From NCBI GenBank assembly GCA_023374025.1, contig SIJG01000008.1:798215-862214 (forward strand): a stretch of DNA of 64,000 nucleotides. The letters run 5' to 3'. The first letter of the stretch is position 1. Each line of letters starts with the position of its first letter. Positions 11,401 through 20,915 of the stretch are shown piece by piece. A program made the position numbers and the translations under genes. Below the pieces are notes generated by a model. The model had not been told where the DNA came from. It ran no database searches and saw only the letters and a program-made list of their open reading frames with translations. This DNA is from Heterodera schachtii (Eukaryota > Nematoda > Chromadorea > Rhabditida > Heteroderidae).

Positions 11401-12019
11401 GTTGATCCCTAGGGGTACTGGTGCCAATAGCAAAAAAGCTCAATTTTACATAAAATTGACATTTTTCGTTCAATCGGCAAAATTTGCCGCTTCCGAGGAC
11501 ACTTGGAAATAATACGTTTTTAATTTTCCAAGAAGCGATGACTTAAATCCAAGGGCATCCTTTAAATCCAAGGACGGATGGCAGTCCTGAATTAAACTTC
11601 AGCGCGCTGCCCTACGATTCCTTCAGGTGCCGATTCGTCCACTCAGCCAAAAAGAAACAAAGGATAATTCGTCAGCTTACAATTAGCAAAACATTATAAT
11701 GGAGAATGCCAAAGTACTAGAACAAAAAATCAATTAAATAAACAAAATTAGCCACCTCCGCTGCCCGACGATTTGCCTATTTTATTGTCAATTTATGGCT
11801 GGGGACGAATCGGCACCCGCAGAAGCGCCTTCATAAGAAAACAAACCCAGAAAACATTTTCCTTAACAAAATGCCAAAACTTTTCCGGTGCTGACCCAAA
11901 TGTTGCACAACGGACGGTGCACCGCGTGTTCCACGCGTGCCCCGTTGCGCGGTACAATTGAGGAATTGGTGAGGGAGTTGGACCGAATGAATGCGCGGCT
12001 TGGCTCATTCTTACTGTGA
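8482..12019 (+). CDS. Ankyrin-repeat and SAM-domain protein, ANKS3-like
   Basis: Exons read by splice signals: to about 8670 (QMDFWTAASLNTENIR), 8775-8817, 8890-8999 (GWTPLMYAAYLGHRELCQLL), then small exons with MLAASCGAIDV, VRILLDFSADCNRQDQYGRS, APVVQLLLENGADPNLP, STPLLAACENGDEKILAFLL and DEKLQIVLK: four to five ankyrin repeats. A SAM domain follows, split over exons near 10152-10278, 10855-10900 and 10939-10998 (LDKVLCQLEMQKYWPNF; LLKVTERELDE; MGIHLVGPKRKI). A Gln-rich segment (11095-11300) comes next, and the last exon ends IEELVRELDRMNARLGSFLL with the stop at 12017-12019. This order, and TAAS...GWTPLMYA, match vertebrate ANKS3, a ciliary/nephronophthisis-module scaffold. The MKS-1 gene lies 9 kb away. 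The N-terminus is uncertain: ATG 8413 would add a hydrophobic stretch. The first intron seems to need a GC donor. Confidence 0.7.
10326..10684. mobile_element. Palindromic (foldback/MITE-like) element inside an ANKS3-like intron
   Basis: The left arm (about 10326-10490) reads gttgggcgcc...gtttgggcgccagcat, then through aactttttttctttgtcaac-like sequence to attatggcca. The right arm (about 10525-10684) is its reverse complement with scattered changes and ends atgctggcgcccaaacg then ggcgcccaac. Two short open frames, one on each strand, mirror each other and are by-products. The element lies between the two SAM-coding exons near 10278 and 10855. No transposase is present. Confidence 0.75.
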
Positions 12020-12837
12020 AACATCGATGGATCACTTGATCACTGGGAAAAACGATCAAACAAATTTATTATTGGGAATGAATATTTAATACATTTGCGA
12101 TCAAATTGCAATTAAACGTGTTATTATTGATTGAAAAAATTGGCTTATAAATAGTGCCGAATGTATGTAGCACCATTTTGGCAAAAAATTACTCATTAAT
12201 GTCATGAAATCCCATTGCATTTTTATTTATTTTTTTCAATGACAAGTGATAATTTTCTGCTGCTTTCTTGAAGATTTGTTAAAATTTTTATGAAAGGAAT
12301 TTTTGTCCGTTAATTTGATCATCTCATTTTTTGAAAAAAATAATCACTTTATGGAAAATGCCGATGGCTGTATTTATGTGCCCAAGGGCAGTTTCAAAAA
12401 TGCCGTTGTCCAGGAAAGTGCGTCTCATGTCTTTTGGGCTTTTAGGTGGATAATAATATTCAACATTTTAGTCATATTAAGTTGCTACTTAGGTAATCTG
12501 GTTTTTTGAATTGCTGGAGAACCAAATTAACTTCAAAAAAAGAGTAACCCTTTGACATAGCGGGGAATGGTTCAGGAAAATTTGCCGGCTTTTGGATTTT
12601 CGGAAAATTTTAACTTGCTGGAATGGCTCTTCGCTAACCTCTGATCGAACTCTAACGAGAATCAAGAATACAATGGGCATTTATCCGATCGGCGCAACAC
12701 AATATATACATACAATCGTGATCAGAACAAGGACAGTTATTACAGTATATACAATAGGATCGAATACATGATCACGTCAATATACAATACACGAATGTAC
12801 ATCTGTTGTTCATCTGTGCGCTCTTCTGCACTTCGCC

Positions 12838-13350
12838 TCACTGGCCCGAAACAACCGCCACCGCATCGATCATGACGAGTGCATTCTTCGGCAACTTGAC
12901 CACCTGGAAGAAGCTGCGCGCAGGGTACGTGTCCGCGGTGAAGAAGTTCTTGAACGTTTCGTTGACGTCCTGGAAGTCGCTCATGTTGGCCACCATGATG
13001 TTGCAGTTGATAACTGAAAAGGGGCGGAAATCAACGATGATGGTTATGCCGAATTTTGCTCACACACCGTGTTTGAAGGATGAGCCGGCGTATGTCAGAA
13101 GCTCTCCGATGTTGGTCATCGCCTGCTTCGCCTCGGCTCGCGCTCCTCCCGACACCACATCCGTCTTTCCTGGCATCATCCCGGTCTGGCCGCTCACGTA
13201 CAGCGTCTGGTTGTTGACGAGCACTGCCTGACTGAAGAAAAGCAAATAAAGTTGTGCTTTCTCAATTGTCATCCATTGTTTGCTCCACCTGTAGCCCGTC
13301 GCAGCAGGCGCCTTGGACGTCGCGATGATACGAATGGAGGGAGCAGCCAT
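12838..13350 (-). CDS. RidA family enamine/imine deaminase (unit 1, minus)
   Basis: RidA proteins are small trimers that hydrolyse reactive enamine/imine intermediates from PLP-enzyme reactions (2-aminoacrylate), releasing ammonia. Three exons (13289-13350, 13068-13231, 12838-13013) give 133 residues, normal for the family. The start MAAPSIRIIATSKAPAA is followed by SQAVLVNNQTLYVSGQTGM, SGGARAEAKQAMTNIGELL, MVANMSDFQDVNETF and YPARSFFQVVKLP; the Arg of YPARS is the expected substrate-binding residue. The usual GPYSQ is GYSQ here (Pro missing), and the family Glu near the C terminus is Asp in MIDAVA. There is no signal peptide, so it is probably cytosolic or mitochondrial. It is divergently paired with the gene at 13980. 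Confidence 0.93.
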
Positions 13351-13979
13351 TTGGGGAATGGTGGTCGTTTCAGAAATTAGGACGTTGGAAGTTTGTTCGC
13401 TGAAATTGTTAATTAAAAAATATTGTTACTTTAATGAAAAGTGCAAAATGATAGTCGACAAATGAAAATGGTTGCATATTTATACAGAGAGAAAAATTGA
13501 AATGTCAAAATCGAAGGAAGTTCAAATTTCACCGAACACTTTTTGAAAATTGTTTGTGCTCGTTTGTTTTTTCTTTAGTATAAAGGCGACTCAACTCAAC
13601 TCGCATTATCATTTCTCGACTTTGTTAAATTCAATTTGTCCTTTCTTTTTCCTCTCCCACCTTTTTACAAAATCCCGCACTTTTTTACTTTGATTGTCCC
13701 GAGGAAAAAAACACAAGGGAATTCCTTTTTTTGCAAAAATTGTTGGTCAAGGTAAATAAAATGCCCATCTTCAGTGATCCTTAAAACGTAAAATAGTCAA
13801 AAAAAAAGCCGAAAAGGTTTCCCCTGTGCTTTTTAGTCGGGGCAGTCAAAGTAAAAAGTGCCCAAAATAAAATGCCTTTTCGTTTTCGCACATTTCGCTT
13901 GTCTTTTTCCTCTGTTTACATTACCGTTTCTTCTGATTTTCAGCAAAAGAACATCCTAATTCCTGAACGACCATCCCAA
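13351..13979. promoter_or_regulatory. Shared divergent promoter between two RidA genes
   Basis: A 629-bp interval. A minus-oriented TATAAATA lies at 13477-13484, about 130 bp before the minus-strand ATG. A plus-oriented TATAAAGG lies at 13579-13586, followed by a pyrimidine-rich leader with an acceptor-like tctgattttcag ending near 13943, suggesting a spliced or trans-spliced 5' UTR for the plus gene. The same arrangement recurs at 15926-16554. Confidence 0.6.
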
Positions 13980-14498
13980 ATGCCTGCTCTCTCCAAACGC
14001 ATCATCTCGACGACCAAAGCGCCTGCTGCGATGGGCTACAGGTGGAGCAAACAATGGATGCGCATCATGAGCAAAAATTATTTGTTTTTTTTTTACAGCC
14101 AGGCGGTGCTCGTCAGCAACCAGACGCTGTACGTGAGTGGCCAGATCGGAATGGAGCCGGGCAAGACGGAGCTGGTGCCGGGAGGAGCGCGAGCCGAGGC
14201 GAAGCAGGCGATGACCAACATCGGAGAACTTCTGCAGGCTGGCGGATCATCCTTCAAACACGGTGTGTGAGCAATTCTCCAGGATTCATCGTCTTCATGA
14301 ATTTCACCTCCCTTTTTTTCAGTTGTGTTCGCCAAGATTTTGCTTGCTGACATGAGCGACTTCCAGGCGGTCAACGAGACGTTCAAAAGCTACTTCACCC
14401 CGGACACGTACCCCGCCCGCAGCCTCTGCCAGGTGGTCAAAATGCCGAAGAATGGACGCGTCAAAATCGATGTGGTGGCGATCGCTGAGAAGCCCTAG
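13980..14498 (+). CDS. RidA family enamine/imine deaminase (unit 1, plus)
   Basis: Exons 13980-14041, 14099-14262 and 14323-14498 have exactly the lengths of the minus-strand partner (62/164/176 nt) and the same phases, giving 133 residues. The protein begins MPALSKRIISTTKAPAA and reads SQAVLVSNQTLYVSGQIGM, GELLQAGGSSFKHG, ADMSDFQAVNETF and YPARSLCQVVKMP, ending VVAIAEKP. The key Arg is kept. It differs from the minus-strand paralogue mostly in its last third and C terminus, so the divergent pair is older than the tandem duplication. I chose the ATG at 13980 because it follows an acceptor and matches the partner's start; an upstream in-frame ATG at 13872 would read through the putative leader intron. 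Confidence 0.93.
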
Positions 14499-14711
14499 AG
14501 CTGAGCTGAAGTGCGCAACAGATGAACAACAAATGGACATATGTGTATTGTATATTGACGTGATCATGTATTCGATCGTATTGTATTATTGTATGTATCA
14601 ACTGTCCTTGTTCTGATCATGACTATGTGTATATATTGTATTGTTCGGTTCGCGATCGGATAAATATTCAAATGGAAAATCTCTTTTTGTTAACCCAAAA
14701 ACAGCTGAGTT

Positions 14712-14925
14712 AATGAGATGGATACCATTCTCTAGATTAGTGCTAATTAGTGTGCCCAAGTTTTGCAGATCCCATACGGATCCCGTGATTTTTGAAATTT
14801 CGAAAAAGTAGACAGATTTTTCAATGTGCCTCCCAGGGTGCCGGTCGAGACAAAATCCAAGGACAAAGTGTTGTCGTTTTTATTGTTGCTGAGGAGTTCC
14901 ATCAAATTGAGGGTGTTTTTGTAAA
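14712..14925. other. Unique spacer between the tandem RidA units
   Basis: About 214 bp with no coding signal. Its end (gtgtttttgtaaa) recurs just after unit 2 at about 17287-17295, so the duplication junctions share sequence. Confidence 0.6.
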
Positions 14926-15412
14926 ATGGAAAATGCCGATGGCTGTATTTATGTGCCCAAGGGCAGTTTCAAAAATGCCGTTGTCCAGGAAAGTGCGTCT
15001 CATGTCTTTTGGGCTTTTAGGTGGATAATAATATTCAACATTTTAGTCATATTAAGTTGCTACTTAGGTAATCTGGTTTTTTGAATTGCTGGAGAACCAA
15101 ATTAACTTCAAAAAAAGAGTAACCCTTTGACATAGCGGGGAATGGTTCAGGAAAATTTGCCGGCTTTTGGATTTTCGGAAAATTTTAACTTGCTGGAATG
15201 GCTCTTCGCTAACCTCTGATCGAACTCTAACGAGAATCAAGAATACAATGGGCATTTATCCGATCGGCGCAACACAATATATACATACAATCGTGATCAG
15301 AACAAGGACAGTTATTACAGTATATACAATAGGATCGAATACATGATCACGTCAATATACAATACACGAATGTACATCTGTTGTTCATCTGTGCGCTCTT
15401 CTGCACTTCGCC

Positions 15413-15925
15413 TCACTGGCCCGAAACAACCGCCACCGCATCGATCATGACGAGTGCATTCTTCGGCAACTTGACCACCTGGAAGAAGCTGCGCGCAGGG
15501 TACGTGTCCGCGGTGAAGAAGTTCTTGAACGTTTCGTTGACGTCCTGGAAGTCGCTCATGTTGGCCACCATGATGTTGCAGTTGATAACTGAAAAGGGGC
15601 GGAAATCAACGATGATGGTTATGCCGAATTTTGCTCACACACCGTGTTTGAAGGATGAGCCGGCGTATGTCAGAAGCTCTCCGATGTTGGTCATCGCCTG
15701 CTTCGCCTCGGCTCGCGCTCCTCCCGACACCACATCCGTCTTTCCTGGCATCATCCCGGTCTGGCCGCTCACGTACAGCGTCTGGTTGTTGACGAGCACT
15801 GCCTGACTGAAGAAAAGCAAATAAAGTTGTGCTTTCTCAATTGTCATCCATTGTTTGCTCCACCTGTAGCCCGTCGCAGCAGGCGCCTTGGACGTCGCGA
15901 TGATACGAATGGAGGGAGCAGCCAT
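15413..15925 (-). CDS. RidA family enamine/imine deaminase (unit 2, minus)
   Basis: Exons 15864-15925, 15643-15806 and 15413-15588. I saw no coding difference from the unit 1 minus-strand gene, so the two proteins should be the same: 133 residues with the YPARS substrate Arg. The reading frame is intact and the shared upstream region and its TATAAATA (minus, 16052-16059) are also kept, so the copy should be expressed in the same way. An assembly or haplotype duplicate is possible. Confidence 0.92.
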
Positions 15926-16554
15926 TTGGGGAATGGTGGTCGTTTCAGAAATTAGGACGTTGGAAGTTTGTTCGCTGAAATTGTTAATTAAAAAATATTG
16001 TTACTTTAATGAAAAGTGCAAAATGATAGTCGACAAATGAAAATGGTTGCATATTTATACAGAGAGAAAAATTGAAATGTCAAAATCGAAGGAAGTTCAA
16101 ATTTCACCGAACACTTTTTGAAAATTGTTTGTGCTCGTTTGTTTTTTCTTTAGTATAAAGGCGACTCAACTCAACTCGCATTATCATTTCTCGACTTTGT
16201 TAAATTCAATTTGTCCTTTCTTTTTCCTCTCCCACCTTTTTACAAAATCCCGCACTTTTTTACTTTGATTGTCCCGAGGAAAAAAACACAAGGGAATTCC
16301 TTTTTTTGCAAAAATTGTTGGTCAAGGTAAATAAAATGCCCATCTTCAGTGATCCTTAAAACGTAAAATAGTCAAAAAAAAAGCCGAAAAGGTTTCCCCT
16401 GTGCTTTTTAGTCGGGGCAGTCAAAGTAAAAAGTGCCCAAAATAAAATGCCTTTTCGTTTTCGCACATTTCGCTTGTCTTTTTCCTCTGTTTACATTACC
16501 GTTTCTTCTGATTTTCAGCAAAAGAACATCCTAATTCCTGAACGACCATCCCAA

Positions 16555-17074
16555 ATGCCTGCTCTCTCCAAACGCATCATCTCGACGACCAAAGCGCCTG
16601 CTGCGATGGGCTACAGGTGGAGCAAACAATGGATGCGCATCATGAGCAAAAATTATTTGTTTGTTTTTTTACAGCCAGGCGGTGCTCGTCAGCAACCAGA
16701 CGCTGTACGTGAGTGGCCAGATCGGAATGGAGCCGGGCAAGACGGAGCTGGTGCCGGGAGGAGCGCGAGCCGAGGCGAAGCAGGCGATGACCAACATCGG
16801 AGAACTTCTGCAGGCTGGCGGATCATCCTTCAAACACGGTGTGTGAGCAATTCTCCAGGATTCATCGTCTTCATGAATTTCACCTCCCTTTTTTTCAGTT
16901 GTGTTCGCCAAGATTTTGCTTGCTGACATGAGCGACTTCCAGGCGGTCAACGAGACGTTCAAAAGCTACTTCACCCCGGACACGTACCCCGCCCGCAGCC
17001 TCTGCCAGGTGGTCAAAATGCCGAAGAATGGACGCGTCAAAATCGATGTGGTGGCGATCGCTGAGAAGCCCTAG
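16555..17074 (+). CDS. RidA family enamine/imine deaminase (unit 2, plus)
   Basis: Exons 16555-16616, 16675-16838 and 16899-17074. The coding sequence appears unchanged relative to the unit 1 plus-strand gene. The first intron is one base longer (58 against 57 nt) because of a change in its T-run (tttgtttgttttttt). All splice sites and the substrate-binding Arg are intact. Retention of an open frame in all four genes argues against pseudogenes. Confidence 0.92.
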
Positions 17075-17620
17075 AGCTGAGCTGAAGTGCGCAACAGATG
17101 AACAACAAATGGACATATGTGTATTGTATATTGACGTGATCATGTATTCGATCGTATTGTATTATTGTATGTATCAACTGTCCTTGTTCTGATCATGACT
17201 ATGTGTATATATTGTATTGTTCGGTTCGCGATCGGATAAATATTCAAATTGAAAATCTCTTTTGTTAACCCAAAAACAGCTGAGTTTTTTTGTAAAATGG
17301 AAAATGCCGATGGCTGTATTTATGTGCCCAAAAGGCGTGCAAAAACACGTCTCTTTTTGGTGTCAAAAATGACACAATCGACGCTGAAATTTCAACAAAT
17401 GAGTTACTCTTCTATTATGCGATTATCCGTGTTCTTCCAAGTTGTGTGAATTCCAATGCAATGTCCTCAACCTTTTAAAAATTTATGATCAGCACATTTT
17501 TTTACCCAAATTCATTGTAAATAAATTTTCAAAAATAGAGGTATACCTAAATAAAATTTTTGAAAAAATCATCAAAATCAGAGCGTAGATTCGTATTCAG
17601 CGCATAACATTAAACAAAAT

Positions 17621-18115
17621 TTGGTACTTATTTAGTTTACGGGACAGATTTAACATACATTTTCAAATGCCTATAAATGTGTTTTAAAATAAATGAAAAT
17701 AAGTTTTAAGGGGTTGTTGAGGTCGCTGATCACGAATCCGTGCTCAGATCAGCTCTATCGTTCACTACATGAGCTGTACAGTGACAAAGAATTGATAGGC
17801 TTCCTATACCAATAATACCCTCATTAGCAAGATGCCCATGAGGATATCATTCATACAAATTTAGAATTTTATGCTTCCTGTAACAAAGTTATCCTCATCG
17901 GCAGATGCCAATGCGGATATCATCAATACAATGTTTCTAATTTTATTTTTGTTCGAGTTCGCGTCAGGGGTTCGAAATTGGCAAAAATGGGTGTTGTATT
18001 CGTGATCAGCGATCTCAAAAACCCCTTAAAACTTATTTTCATTAATTTCTAAAACACATTTATAGGCATTTGAAAATGTATGTTAAATCTGTCCCGTAAA
18101 CTAAATAAGTACCAA
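17621..18115. mobile_element. Inverted-repeat (MITE-like) element before the Notchless gene
   Basis: The left arm (17621 to about 17745) starts ttggtacttatttagtttac and the right arm (about 17994-18115) ends in its reverse complement, gtaaactaaataagtaccaa. Arms of about 120 bp match with few changes, including the cgctgatcac motif seen in the element at 4278-4584. The 250-bp centre is non-coding and contains two related stretches with tgaggatatcat / tgcggatatcat. Confidence 0.7.
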
Positions 18116-18160
18116 CAATTTTTATTAATAATTAATTTTTTTTATTTACATTTTGAGCTA

Positions 18161-20806
18161 ATGAATTCTATTGGTCTTTTGTTAGAGCAACCGGTGAAAA
18201 AACGCAAAATTGAAGTTGGCGAAAGCGATGGCAATGAGCAGCGGAGTGTTGCGGTTCGTCTCTTCTCGGAGGACGGCAAAGAGATTGGCCAGGCACCCGT
18301 CGTTGTGCGTCTTTTTAATATTTAAAATTTATTTCCAATTTTTGCTTCTCGTGCTTTAGCTTCTTGCTTCCACCACTGCTGAACAGCTCCAAGTGCTTTA
18401 TCACCAATTGTTGCGCAGTGAAAAACAGCCAAACGACGAAGGGAGCGACGACGGAGACTTTGACGAAGGGACGGCGCCCGTCCAATTTCGGACCGTCGCA
18501 GACGAAAAAAGTGGCGGAAAAGGGACGGAAATTGTCGATTCTTTGCTCGACTCACTGCCCTCAGAACGCCTCTTCTTGGAAAAGGTTATTATTTTCACAC
18601 TTTAGCATAAAGCAACTGGACATTTATTACTGTGTGACAAAAAGCCATTACCTAATTAGGGCATTCGATCAAAAATACAGAAAAAATAGGTATAAATTAC
18701 GAAATACGGACATAAATTTGCAAAACTTGGGAATTTTATCAAATTCGTTTCACATTTATATGATGAGGTCATTCTTCTGTGACAGCCTAATGAAGTGTAC
18801 CTGTTTTAAAGTGTTTCATTTCCAATTGACTTTCAGCCCCTCGAGTTGGTCTGTCTGCCACAGGCCGTGTTCCGAGTTCGGCCCGTCACTCGCTGCACCG
18901 CTTCGTTGCCCGGCCATGGCGAACCCGTCCTTTCCGTGCAGTTCAGTCCCGACGGAAGGTGTGCCTTTTTCATTTTTGTCTCACTCCCCCCCCCCCCCCC
19001 CCCCTCTAAGCTGTTTGGCCAGTGGTTCTGGTGACCGGACAGTGCGTTTGTGGGATTTGCACACGAATCTGCCCAAACAGACGTTGGCCGGTCACAACGA
19101 TTGGGTGCTGTGCATCGGCTGGTCGCCGGACGGTCGCGCGTTAGCATCCGCGTGCAAAAGCGGCGTCATCCGCGTGTGGGACGCGCGCAGCGGGGCGCAG
19201 CGACGCGTGCTGAACGGCCATCAAAAATGGGTGAACGCACTCGCGTGGCAGCCGCTGCATGAGGCGACCAGCGACGCGCAGTGCAGGCCCGTGTTTTCTT
19301 CGAACGAACAATTATTAAGCGTTGGTTGGCTTTTTAGGTTGTTGGCCAGTGCCGGATGGGACAAAACCATTCGAATTTGGGACATTCTTTTGGGTGGCAC
19401 TGTCCGCGTGCTCAGCGGTCACACCGCATCGGTCGGTAATTAGGCAAAGAGTTACGATCAATTTATTTGAATTGATTGTCTAATTGTCAGGTGACAGCAG
19501 TTCGGTGGGGCGGCTGCGGACTGATTTATTCGGGTTCACAGGTCGGCTGATCATTTTTAATTTGGCTTTTTACAAGCAATTGTCATTTTACAACACAAAA
19601 AAGAATGAAATATTTTTACTTAAAGCCCTAAATTAAATTCGAATTTTTCATTTTAAAAAATGGTTGTGAGCACTTTTTTAGTTTCATTTTTATTAGTATT
19701 TTGGAAAATACTGAAAACGAATTCTAACCTAAAGATTCCATCTCTTATTTGCTCTTTTCTCTTTTGGGCCCGGATTTGAATTTCGAAAAAATTAACAAAC
19801 TACCCATTCCCAAAACAGGAAATTGTCCTCTTATTTTTGTTTTTAATTGTTTAATTTCAATCTTTTGTGCTTGAGGATCGGTCCGTAAAAGTGTGGCGCG
19901 CGGAGGACGGCACTTTGTGCCGCACTTTGACCGGACATGGCCATTGGATCAACACTTTGTCGCTGAACTGCGATTACGTGCTCAGAGTGGGCTATTTCTC
20001 GGCCGAGGCGCAAAGCAAAGGCCAGCCGACGCTCAGTCCGTCCTCCGACGGAATTTCCACGGAAAAAGTGTTCCATTTTTGCAAATTCATTAGTTATCAG
20101 TGCCCAGTGATTCCATTTTTTCTCTTTCACAGATTGTAAACGATGCCAAACAGCGCTATTTGAGGGCACTCGGCCAACCGTCGGTGGAACGGCTCGTGTC
20201 GGGCTCGGACGACTTCACAATGTTTTTGTGGGAGCCGGGCGAAAAGAAGCAGCCAATTGCGCGGATGACGGGCCACCAACAGTTGGTCAATCAGGTGGGC
20301 CAACCAACCAAAACACGGAGAGACGAAATGCCAACAAACTATTGATTGTACGAATTTGAACAGGTCCAATTTTCGCCCGACACGCGCACCATCGCCTCCG
20401 CCTCTTTTGACAAGTCAATTAAACTGTGGGACGGACGCACCGGCGCTTTCGTCGCCACTCTGCGCGGCCACGTGGGCCCCGTGTACCAAATTGGCTGGTC
20501 CTCTGACAGCCGACTGCTCGTCTCCGGCTCTGCCGACTCGACACTGAAAGTGGGAGAAATGACCCAACCACCGATTGGCACCCATTTTATACTCTTTTAT
20601 AGGTTTGGAACATTCGGACCACCAAATTAATGTTGGATTTGCCGGGCCATGGGGACGAAGTGTTCGCCGTGGATTGGTAGATTTATGACGAACATTTTTT
20701 CAGCTTCTTGAAAAAGCGTAACAGTTTCTCCCTTTTTAGGAGTCCAAATGGTGAAACAGTGGCCAGCGGAGGAAAGGACAGAATTCTCAAATTGTGGAAA
20801 AGATAA
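18161..20806 (+). CDS. nle-1: Notchless/NLE1 homologue, WD40 ribosome-biogenesis factor
   Basis: NLE1/Rsa4 docks with its N-terminal NLE domain on the MIDAS domain of Midasin, driving remodelling of pre-60S ribosomes in the nucleus. Eleven exons read in phase: 18161-18304, 18360-18584, 18837-18958, 19011-19286, 19338-19431, 19491-19541, 19876-20067, 20133-20294, 20364-20549, 20603-20676 and 20740-20806, about 530 residues (human NLE1 is 485). The NLE part includes VAVRLFSEDGKEIGQAPVV and LLASTTAEQLQVLYHQLL; then QAVFRVRPVTRCTASLPGHG opens eight WD repeats (ASGSGDRTVRLWDL, ASAGWDKTIRIWD, DRSVKVWRAEDGTLCRTLTG, SGSDDFTMFLWEPGEKKQP, ASASFDKSIKLWDGRTG, SGGKDRILKLWKR). Intron 4 fits the family only with a GC donor. 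Intron 3 has a 19-base C run just before its acceptor. The first ATG is the least certain part. Confidence 0.92.
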
Positions 20807-20915
20807 CACAAAATTACCTATCCTTTTTGTTATTGTTGTTTTAATTTGTCCAAGATAAATTACAAATTCATTTTATTAGTAATTAAAATTCTGATTTTTT
20901 CCAATTATAAATTGG

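Larger units (their letters stand above)
12351..14711. repeat. Tandem segmental duplication unit 1 (divergent RidA pair)
   Basis: About 2361 bp repeated almost without change at 14926-17286 (offset 2575 bp; about 214 bp of unique spacer between). It starts atggaaaatgccgatggctg and ends aacccaaaaacagctgag. Only a few differences were seen, for example one extra base in the first intron of the plus-strand gene of unit 2 and tttttgt/ttttgt near the end. Confidence 0.9.
14926..17286. repeat. Tandem segmental duplication unit 2 (divergent RidA pair)
   Basis: Near-identical copy of 12351-14711. A further 40-45 bp fragment of the unit start (tggaaaatgccgatggctg) follows at about 17295-17331 and then breaks off, the footprint expected of unequal exchange in a longer array. 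Confidence 0.9.

Noticed and set aside
13872..13979. Longer N terminus for the plus-strand RidA gene
   Set aside because: It would read through a pyrimidine-rich leader with an acceptor; the partner gene and family alignment support the ATG at 13980.
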